Origin: an uncultured Flavobacteriales bacterium
GTDB taxonomy: Bacteria; Bacteroidota; Bacteroidia; Palsa-965
Reading direction: 5' to 3'
Length of the DNA: 29,883 nucleotides
Assembly: GCA_946478675.1 (NCBI GenBank)
Contig: CAMLEF010000011.1
Span: 1 to 29,883 of the forward strand
Below are positions 24,416-29,883 of this stretch, piece after piece. The position numbers and the translations under genes were made by a program. The notes under the pieces are model-generated. The model did not search any database. It was given only the letters and a program-made list of their open reading frames with translations, and was not told where the DNA came from. How positions within the stretch are numbered: position 1 is the first letter of the stretch; every line of letters starts with the position of its first letter.

Positions 24416-25849
24416 ATGACCGTCCTGAAACGAACGGCCGCTCTTCCGAAAGAAAATACCCTGGTGATCCTCGCCCGGCCTACTTCTTCTTTACGCCCCT
24501 ACGGCTTCGATGCGCGCCAGCTGGAAATGATCAAAAAAGGCTTTTCCACCGAACGAAAATATATTCCCGTTGCGAAAGACGGCCAGCTGCTGATCGTCGT
24601 TCCCAAACCGGCCAGTAAAGGCGGACGCCACGGTTATCTCGAAGCGATCCGCAAATGCGGCGCTTCGCTGATTCCGGTGTTCAACGAAGAAAAAGCCGCC
24701 GCCGTCACCGTCACCGATGCGGATGATCATGCAGAAGAGCTGCTCGCGCTTGCAGAAGGAATTGCGCTGGGGAATTACCAGTTCCTGAATTACAAAGTCA
24801 AAGACAAAGCAAAAGAAGAAAATTCACTTCGTGAGCTCGACCTTTTTTCGAAAACGGTAAAAGAGCCGATGCTCGAAAAGCTCCGCACCGTTCTGCAGGC
24901 CACGTTCATCGCGCGCGATCTTGTGAATGAGCCCGTGAGCACGCTGGATGCGGTGAAGCTTTCGAAAACCTTCCAGGAGCTCGGCAAAGACGCCGGTTTC
25001 CGCGTGGAAGTGCTCAGCAAAGCGAAGATCGAAGCGCTGAAGATGGGCGGACTGCTTGGCGTCAACAAAGGCAGCGACATTCCGCCGACGTTCACGATCA
25101 TGGAATACAAGCCGGCCCGCCCGCGCAACAAAAAACCGATCCTGCTGGTCGGTAAAGGCGTGGTGTACGATACCGGCGGCTACAATATCAAAACCGGCGC
25201 CGGCATGGAAACGATGAAGTGCGACATGGCAGGCGCGGCGGCCGTCGGTGCGACGATGTGGGCGGCGGCGAAAGCGAAACTTCCCGTGCACCTCATCGCG
25301 CTCGTTCCCGCAACGGACAACCGCATCAACGGCAGCGCGTACGTTCCCGGCGACGTCCTCACGATGTACAGCGGCCTCACCGTGGAAATGCTGAACACCG
25401 ATGCGGAAGGCCGGCTGATCCTGGCGGATGCGCTCGCGTACGGCGAACAATTCGGGCCGGAAGTTGTGCTGGAATTCTCGACGCTTACCGGGGCGGCAAT
25501 GGTGGCGATCGGGCATCTTGGAATCGTCTGCATGGGCACGGCGCCGGAAACGGTCAAGAACAAACTGAAAACATCGGGCAACAACGTATACGAACGTCTC
25601 GCGGAATTTCCGTTCTGGGACGAGTACGACGAGCTGATCAAATCCGACATCGCGGAGATCAAGAATATCGGCGGCACTTTCGGCGGCGCGATCACGGCGG
25701 GGAAATTCCTCTCGCATTTCGTGAAATCGCCGTACGTGCATTTCGATATCGCCGGTCCTGCGTTCCTCGGAGCGAAAGACGGCTATCGTACGAAGGGTGG
25801 AACAGGTGTCGGAGTACGTTTACTCTTCGATTATCTGTCCAACTACTGA
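24416..25849 (+). CDS. pepA: Leucyl aminopeptidase, M17 family
   Basis: Two-metal cytosolic aminopeptidase that removes N-terminal residues from peptides. 477 residues. The N-terminal ~150 residues are the less conserved macro-like domain. The catalytic domain shows VGKGVVYDTGGYNIKTG, METMKCDMAGAAAVGATMWA and the signature NTDAEGRLILADAL. Counting from the ATG at 24416, the metal and catalytic residues are Lys247, Asp252, Lys259, Asp270, Asp329, Glu331 and Arg333, each exactly three below the classic bovine lens enzyme (250, 255, 262, 273, 332, 334, 336). The active site is thus complete. Followed after 10 bases by a gene for a membrane-anchored protein of unknown function, probably co-transcribed. 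M17 proteins can also bind DNA (PepA/XerA), but nothing here indicates that. Confidence 0.95.
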   Translation: MTVLKRTAALPKENTLVILARPTSSLRPYGFDARQLEMIKKGFSTERKYIPVAKDGQLLIVVPKPASKGGRHGYLEAIRKCGASLIPVFNEEKAAAVTVTDADDHAEELLALAEGIALGNYQFLNYKVKDKAKEENSLRELDLFSKTVKEPMLEKLRTVLQATFIARDLVNEPVSTLDAVKLSKTFQELGKDAGFRVEVLSKAKIEALKMGGLLGVNKGSDIPPTFTIMEYKPARPRNKKPILLVGKGVVYDTGGYNIKTGAGMETMKCDMAGAAAVGATMWAAAKAKLPVHLIALVPATDNRINGSAYVPGDVLTMYSGLTVEMLNTDAEGRLILADALAYGEQFGPEVVLEFSTLTGAAMVAIGHLGIVCMGTAPETVKNKLKTSGNNVYERLAEFPFWDEYDELIKSDIAEIKNIGGTFGGAITAGKFLSHFVKSPYVHFDIAGPAFLGAKDGYRTKGGTGVGVRLLFDYLSNY

Positions 25850-25859
25850 GCCTCTTCAC

Positions 25860-27038
25860 ATGACAACGGGAAAGCAACTGCGATGGAAGAAGCGTCCATT
25901 CTTCGCCAATCGTATTTCGTACTTTCTTCTTTTGCTGCTGCCGCTGCTGCTTTGTTTTGCGCCGGCAACGGAGAAAAAAACCTCGTTGGTCATTGCCGTT
26001 TATGATACACAGGCGGCCCAGAACCACATCGTTCACCTGCTGAAAATTCCGTTCGTCAATGGCGTGGCCGGTGCGCAGGAAAAGCTCATGGACGTGCTCA
26101 CGCAGCAGCCCGGCGACAAAACCCCGCGTATCCGTTTCGATCTCGGCCCCAATACGATTTACCGCGATCGCTGGGTGATCACTTCGTATGGAAACGTCGT
26201 CGACCTGCAGCAGAAAAAAGTACTCGTCGACCAGCACGACCAATTCGTAAAAGCTTCCGGCGACAGCCTCGTATTTTATACGAATGATATTTTCAAAGGG
26301 AAATATTATTCGTGGGTTAATCTTCAGACCGGCGAATACAAGAAGATCACGAGCCTCACGTATTCCGCGAAAGTGGGAAAGGACGTGGAGCCGGATTGTT
26401 CTTCGCGCAACTACAAGATCTATCTCTATCCTGCTGCTGCGCCGAAGATCGAGCTTGTGCGTGACGCAGGTTACGGCGAAGATATTTCGCTGATTCCCGG
26501 GGCAAAACCGCAATGCCCGATCTGCTGGATCAGCAATGACGAATTCGTTTACCCGAACTATTCCGCAGAGAAAAATTATGTCGCGATCTATAAAGTAAGC
26601 GCGGTTACGAAAGAGCAGGAAAAGCTCGGCGACATCGACCGCATCGGGGAGAATCACAAGCTCTCGCGCTTTTACACGAATGCGCACGGGCAACTCATCT
26701 ACGAATGCGCACGCGGCTATTTCAGCGTCGACGTGAAGAAGAAAGAAGTGACGGAACAGAAGGAATTGTACGTCGGCAGCAGCGACTTTACGATCTCGGT
26801 GGATGAAACGCCGGGAAAAGGCCGTGTGATCCGCTCAGGCAGCACGTCGATCGGCACGTATTTCTGCGATCCGTTTGCAGCGTCGGCGGTGAATGGATTT
26901 GTGGCGTTTCCGTATGAAATATCCATGGGCGGCGAGCATTACCTGCAGGGCGCGGCTGCGTATTCGGCGGCGACGGGGAAATGGAAAACGATCGGGGATA
27001 GCGATCTGGCGGCGGTGGTGGGATGGATGGAAGAGTGA
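25860..27038 (+). CDS. Membrane-anchored extracytoplasmic protein of unknown function
   Basis: 392 residues from the ATG at 25860; an open frame further upstream overlaps the aminopeptidase and is not preferred. The basic head (MTTGKQLRWKKRPFFANR) and one hydrophobic segment, ISYFLLLLLPLLLCFAP, act as signal anchor or uncleaved signal. The rest is beta-rich with repeating phrases of the kind VVDLQQKKVLV, YYSWVNLQTGEYKKITSLTY and YFSVDVKKKEVTEQKEL. This suggests a six- or seven-bladed propeller (inference only). The pair CPIC in KPQCPICWISNDEF could be a disulfide or metal site. No catalytic motif recognised. It lies 10 bases after pepA and 30 before the small gene at 27069. Confidence 0.85.
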   Translation: MTTGKQLRWKKRPFFANRISYFLLLLLPLLLCFAPATEKKTSLVIAVYDTQAAQNHIVHLLKIPFVNGVAGAQEKLMDVLTQQPGDKTPRIRFDLGPNTIYRDRWVITSYGNVVDLQQKKVLVDQHDQFVKASGDSLVFYTNDIFKGKYYSWVNLQTGEYKKITSLTYSAKVGKDVEPDCSSRNYKIYLYPAAAPKIELVRDAGYGEDISLIPGAKPQCPICWISNDEFVYPNYSAEKNYVAIYKVSAVTKEQEKLGDIDRIGENHKLSRFYTNAHGQLIYECARGYFSVDVKKKEVTEQKELYVGSSDFTISVDETPGKGRVIRSGSTSIGTYFCDPFAASAVNGFVAFPYEISMGGEHYLQGAAAYSAATGKWKTIGDSDLAAVVGWMEE

Positions 27039-27068
27039 GCTTGCGCGAATCAGATTAAAAAATTTTGG

Positions 27069-27434
27069 ATGAAACTGGAATTTATCGCTGACGTGTCGGA
27101 TCCGTTGGTGAGGCTGTATGATTTTGATGCAGAGGGAGCGAAACTGTTTCATGCGGCTTTACGGAATTGGCTGGAACCGGGAGACGGTGTACTGGAAGTT
27201 TCGGAATTGAAATTTGTCACGGCGGTGAATTGTACGCTTTCACTGGAGATCGGGGAGGAGCGTGGTATTGTTGCGGAGGATGAAGGGCGGTTTCGTTGCG
27301 AGCTGCCGAAGAAAAGTTATGTTGCAATGCTGGCGCTGATCGGGCCGTTCCTGCGCGAAAGCAACGGGTATCAATGGTTATATGATTTGAATAGCGGGAT
27401 TGAATTCCTGTTTTCGCCAAAAGGGAATTGGTGA
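27069..27434 (+). CDS. Small hypothetical protein (121 aa)
   Basis: I do not recognise the family. The protein is soluble, with no signal peptide: MKLEFIADVSDPLVRLYDFD, then AKLFHAALRNWLEP, LEVSELKFVTAVNCTLSLEI, and the tail YQWLYDLNSGIEFLFSPKG. The alternating pattern suggests an alpha/beta fold. It begins 30 bases after the preceding gene on the same strand and is probably the last gene of the pepA unit, since three hairpin repeats follow immediately. Codon use resembles the neighbours, which supports a real gene. Confidence 0.75.
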   Translation: MKLEFIADVSDPLVRLYDFDAEGAKLFHAALRNWLEPGDGVLEVSELKFVTAVNCTLSLEIGEERGIVAEDEGRFRCELPKKSYVAMLALIGPFLRESNGYQWLYDLNSGIEFLFSPKGNW

Positions 27435-27468
27435 TGACAGGCTGCTGTTTTCGCACGCGCGCATACAC

Positions 27469-27503
27469 AAGACGCGAAAGGTTTTTAAAGCCTTTCGCGT
27501 CTT
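27469..27503. repeat. Palindromic repeat unit 1 (AAGACGCGAAAGG type)
   Basis: AAGACGCGAAAGG (27469-27481) pairs perfectly over 13 bases with CCTTTCGCGTCTT (27491-27503). First of three units spaced 92 and 91 bases apart between 27434 and pdxA. This 360-base gap holds no gene. Unit 1 could also end transcription of the gene at 27069. Confidence 0.85.
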
Positions 27504-27560
27504 GAAGACGCCAAATCCCATAGCGATTGATGTTCGTGATCCCAGCACGCACGCACACGT

Positions 27561-27595
27561 AAGACGCGAAAGGTTTTTAAAACCTTTCGGGTTTT
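27561..27595. repeat. Palindromic repeat unit 2
   Basis: AAGACGCGAAAGGTTTT pairs with AAAACCTTTCGGGTTTT over 17 positions with two mismatches. The left arm is as in unit 1 but the right arm has changed, so this unit looks decayed. Confidence 0.8.
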
Positions 27596-27651
27596 GAAGA
27601 TGTGAATCGAATAGCAGTTGATTTTTCCGCAATCTCCATGCGTGCCTGCGT

Positions 27652-27686
27652 AAGACGTGAAAGGTTTTTAAAACCTTTCACGTCTT
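27652..27686. repeat. Palindromic repeat unit 3
   Basis: AAGACGTGAAAGGTTTT (27652-27668) pairs perfectly over 17 bases with 27670-27686. Compared with unit 1, a C in the left arm is T and the facing G in the right arm is A, so the pair is kept. Confidence 0.85.
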
Positions 27687-27794
27687 GACACCACTCATTC
27701 ATCCCGCAACCCCACGCCATCCTCTTCCCAAAACGAATTATGATTGCCCGAAAAAAAGTCAGTCCTTTGGGCTGAAATTTTCAACTGCATCCCG

Positions 27795-28865
27795 ATGAGC
27801 GACGATAAAATCATTGTAGGCATTACGCAGGGCGATATGAACGGTATCGGTCCCGAAGTGATCATCAAAACGTTTACTGAACCGATGATCCTCGAGCTGT
27901 GCACGCCGGTGGTTTTTTCTTCGCAGAAAATGTTTTCCATTCATCGCAAGCAGATGGGCGTCGAGGATTTTTCCTTCAACCTCGTGCGCGATCTCAGCCA
28001 GCTGAACCCGAAACGTCCCAACTTATTCAACGTTTACGACGAAGATCTGAACGTCGAATTCGGCGTCGCTTCGCCGGTGGCGGGACGTTACGCACTTCGC
28101 TCCATCGATGCGGCCTGTGATGCGCTGCTCAGCGGCGACGTCGATGTGATCGTTACCGCACCGATCGATAAAAACTCAGTCGCTGCAGAACTGCCCGGCT
28201 TCAACGGCCATACCGATTATCTCCGCAAAAAGCTCGGCGCCGATCATTCGCTCATGCTGCTGCTGAAAGACAACCTGCGTGTCGGCCTCGTGACGGATCA
28301 TGTGCCGCTGCGGGAAGTGGCCCAGCATATCACGAAAGACAACATCGTGAAGAAAGCGAAGCTCATGGCCAAATCGCTGCTGGAAGATTTCGGCATCCGC
28401 AAAGGGAAGATCGCCATTCTCGGCCTCAATCCACATGCCGGCGACGGTGGCGCGCTGGGCAAAGAAGAACAGGAGATCATTGCGCCCGCCGTAGAGCAAT
28501 TGAAAAATGAAGGTGTGCTCGCGTTCGGTCCTTATGCTGCGGACGGATTTTTCGGTTCGGGCGCATTCGAGAAATTCGACGGCGTGCTCGCCATGTACCA
28601 CGACCAGGGCCTCGCGCCGTTCAAAGCGCTGGCGTTCTCCGGCGGCGTGAATTTTACCGCGGGAATGAAATACGTGCGCACCTCGCCCGATCACGGAACG
28701 GCGTACGATCTTGCCGGGAAGAACCTCGCAAACGAATCTTCCTTCCGCGAAGCGATCTACACCGCCATCGATATTTTCCGTCGCCGCAAGGAGTGGGAAG
28801 AAATTTCCGCCGACCCGCTGAAGCCGCAGCCGCGCCAGAAAGAAGGCCGCGAACGCGAACGGTAG
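27795..28865 (+). CDS. pdxA: 4-hydroxythreonine-4-phosphate dehydrogenase
   Basis: NAD-dependent oxidation of 4-phosphohydroxy-L-threonine in the deoxyxylulose-5-phosphate-dependent route to pyridoxal phosphate. 356 residues from the ATG at 27795 (an in-frame TTG at 27744 is less likely). Motifs: GITQGDMNGIGPEVIIK at the N-terminus, GFNGHTDYL (His139-Thr140), VTDHVPLREV (His169), NPHAGDGG (His214) and MYHDQGLAPFKALAF (His269), then TSPDHGTAYDLAGK. The metal-binding histidines are each three above E. coli PdxA (166, 211, 266), so the active site is complete. The first gene of the DXP route, dxs, is at the left end of the window and supplies the partner substrate. The short basic tail KPQPRQKEGRERER is extra. 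Confidence 0.97.
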   Translation: MSDDKIIVGITQGDMNGIGPEVIIKTFTEPMILELCTPVVFSSQKMFSIHRKQMGVEDFSFNLVRDLSQLNPKRPNLFNVYDEDLNVEFGVASPVAGRYALRSIDAACDALLSGDVDVIVTAPIDKNSVAAELPGFNGHTDYLRKKLGADHSLMLLLKDNLRVGLVTDHVPLREVAQHITKDNIVKKAKLMAKSLLEDFGIRKGKIAILGLNPHAGDGGALGKEEQEIIAPAVEQLKNEGVLAFGPYAADGFFGSGAFEKFDGVLAMYHDQGLAPFKALAFSGGVNFTAGMKYVRTSPDHGTAYDLAGKNLANESSFREAIYTAIDIFRRRKEWEEISADPLKPQPRQKEGRERER

Positions 28866-29041
28866 CATACAATCGGCCAGTCGGCAATAAAGCAACTTGT
28901 TCCCGCTTCCTTTTCCCGGTTGCAGACGGCCAACTGCCCGCCGCAGGCCCATCATTTCGTAGGTCAAAAACCGCTTTTCGTCCGAAATCCCACCGTTTTT
29001 GTGGTTTTTTGCCAAAAAAAGACCTTTTTTCGACGGCCGAT

Positions 29042-29074
29042 TTTGTTCATTTCCTGTTAAAATGTGTAGTTTTG
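29042..29074 (+). promoter_or_regulatory. Promoter of the yceD-rpmF-plsX operon
   Basis: The best promoter in the window: TTTG at 29042-29045, a 21-base spacer, then TAGTTTTG at 29067-29074, matching both Bacteroidota primary sigma factor elements (TTTG ... TAnnTTTG). The -7 box ends 23 bases before the YceD start. The rest of the 232-base gap after pdxA shows only T-rich runs. Confidence 0.8.
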
Positions 29075-29097
29075 CCACCTTTCCAAAAAAGGTAGCC

Positions 29098-29643
29098 ATG
29101 GGAGGACAAAAGGAATTTGTGATCCCGTTCATCGGGTTAAAAGATGGCCACCACGAGTACAGGCTGGAGGTAACCGACGCGTTCTTTGAAGCCTTCCCGT
29201 ACTCGGAAATACACAAAGCGGCTGTCGCCGTCACGGTGGAAATGATCAAGCGTCCGCAGATGCTGACTTTTGACATTACCCTCAATGGCGTTGTCGGCCT
29301 GCCCTGCGACCGTTGCGGAAACGGTTATCGCCAGGATGTTGAAGGACAGTTTCAGCTGGTCATCAACCTGAACGGCGATACGTTCAACGACGAAGACGAC
29401 CTGATCAGCCTGCCCCCGGGTGCGCACGAGATCGACCTGTCGCAGTACGTGTACGAATACCTGACCCTGCTGCTGCCTTCGCGCCGTGTCTGTGGCGAAC
29501 CGCCCGACCCGACCAAAGGCGACTGCGATCCCGAAATTCTCGCGAAGCTGGACGAGCTGAAGCCCGGCGAGCACGAAGAAGAAGCCCCGGGAGAAACAGA
29601 TCCCCGCTGGGACGCGCTGAAGAACCTCAAATTCAAAAAGTGA
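29098..29643 (+). CDS. yceD: YceD/DUF177 family protein
   Basis: 181 residues from the ATG at 29098, chosen because the promoter lies just before it; an upstream in-frame start at 28999 would precede the promoter. The family is conserved before rpmF in bacteria and has been linked to 23S rRNA/large-subunit maturation; the plant homologue is needed for 23S rRNA processing (established for the family, not shown here). Features: an N-terminal beta/alpha part (EFVIPFIGLKDGHHEYRLEV), a central strand pair with Cys70-x-x-Cys73 (LPCDRCGNGYRQDVEGQF), a further Cys132 and Cys143 in RRVCGEPPDPTKGDC, and an acidic tail that ends in WDALKNLKFKK. The four cysteines may bind zinc. Next gene is 20 bases on. 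Confidence 0.93.
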   Translation: MGGQKEFVIPFIGLKDGHHEYRLEVTDAFFEAFPYSEIHKAAVAVTVEMIKRPQMLTFDITLNGVVGLPCDRCGNGYRQDVEGQFQLVINLNGDTFNDEDDLISLPPGAHEIDLSQYVYEYLTLLLPSRRVCGEPPDPTKGDCDPEILAKLDELKPGEHEEEAPGETDPRWDALKNLKFKK

Positions 29644-29663
29644 ACTAATTAAACCACCATACA

Positions 29664-29849
29664 ATGCCGAATCCAAAACACCGCCATTCGAAGAGCCGCC
29701 GCGACAAGCGTCGCACGCACTACAAAGCTGAAGCACCGAACGTTGCCGTTTGCTCTGTTACCGGTGAAGCTCACCTCTGGCACCGCGCTTACTGGCACGA
29801 CGGCGCTCTCTACTACAAGGGCAAAGTTGTGATCGAGAAGAAGGACTAA
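29664..29849 (+). CDS. rpmF: Large ribosomal subunit protein bL32
   Basis: Component of the 50S subunit near the peptidyl-transferase exit region. 61 residues: [20 protein letters not shown], then the core [20 protein letters not shown] and end [12 protein letters not shown]. The length is normal. Only one cysteine is present, so this is the zinc-free (C-minus) form, usual in Bacteroidota as far as I recall. It lies between yceD and plsX in the classic order. Confidence 0.97.
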   Translation: MPNPKHRHSKSRRDKRRTHYKAEAPNVAVCSVTGEAHLWHRAYWHDGALYYKGKVVIEKKD

Positions 29850-29864
29850 TTCCTCTCTCGCAGT

Positions 29865-29883
29865 ATGAAAATCGGGATCGACA
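29865..29883 (+). CDS. plsX: Phosphate acyltransferase PlsX, first codons only
   Basis: The window ends after ATG AAA ATC GGG ATC GAC A, i.e. MKIGID. This is the usual start of PlsX (MKIGIDAMGGD...), and plsX is the standard next gene after rpmF. PlsX makes acyl-phosphate for phospholipid synthesis. The call depends on gene order plus six residues. Confidence 0.7.

Noticed and set aside
27469..27686. Regularly spaced repeats as a CRISPR array
   Set aside because: Only three units, repeats are full palindromes of 35 bases, spacing is 91-92 bases, spacers resemble each other, and no cas gene is present.
27744..27794. Earlier TTG start for pdxA
   Set aside because: The family motif GITQGD begins eight residues after the ATG at 27795, the usual distance; the extra 17 residues add nothing recognisable.

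Overview
The window reads as a chromosomal segment of a fairly GC-rich member of the Bacteroidota. The main reasons are: two surface proteins with type IX secretion system (T9SS) sorting domains, one CHU_C/type B and one type A with SprB repeats; promoters of the TAnnTTTG type with little Shine-Dalgarno signal; the RND pump gene order tetR-tolC-mfp-rnd; the yceD-rpmF-plsX order; and a radical-SAM menaquinone enzyme of the futalosine route (MqnC). No plasmid, phage or integrase genes are visible. The exact genus cannot be read from the sequence.

Layout, left to right. The window opens inside dxs (minus strand, 3' part missing). Next is an AT-richer two-gene plus-strand unit, a secreted protein of unknown function followed by a lipoprotein (1110-2698). 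A four-gene minus-strand efflux operon (tetR, tolC, adaptor, RND pump; 9418 down to 2775) follows, with probable TetR operators upstream of tetR. After a repeat-rich spacer comes asnS (plus strand), convergent with a minus-strand AsmA-like gene. Further minus-strand genes are an RluB-type pseudouridine synthase with a long DKPF/DKPY repeat domain, ribE, and a lipoprotein/CHU_C pair. A divergent plus-strand SprB-repeat adhesin follows, then mqnC (minus). The last part is all plus strand: an M17 aminopeptidase, a membrane-anchored protein of unknown function, a small hypothetical protein, pdxA, yceD, rpmF and the first six codons of plsX.

Most of the coding content is housekeeping: isoprenoid precursors, tRNA charging, rRNA modification, riboflavin, menaquinone, PLP, ribosomal protein L32 and phospholipid synthesis. 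Added to this are an efflux pump and T9SS-exported surface proteins. The secreted protein/lipoprotein pair at the left is the only clearly uncharacterised multi-gene unit, and its base composition differs from its neighbours.

The least ordinary signal is non-coding. Three copies of one palindromic element, with a conserved loop core close to CGATACGCCTCCGGCTAC, sit directly at the stop codons of asnS, the AsmA-like gene and the CHU_C gene. All three have the same orientation relative to the gene they follow. In two of them the hairpin arm runs back through the stop codon into the last coding triplets, so the gene's own 3' end is mirrored downstream. A second, unrelated repeat family (ATTCG-rich) supplies the last codons of ribE. 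Three further palindrome families lie at 2717-2763, 9688-9938 and 27469-27686; the last has paired base changes that keep the stem intact. I found no wholly new protein system that I can defend; the stop-codon-anchored hairpins are the best candidate for something undescribed.
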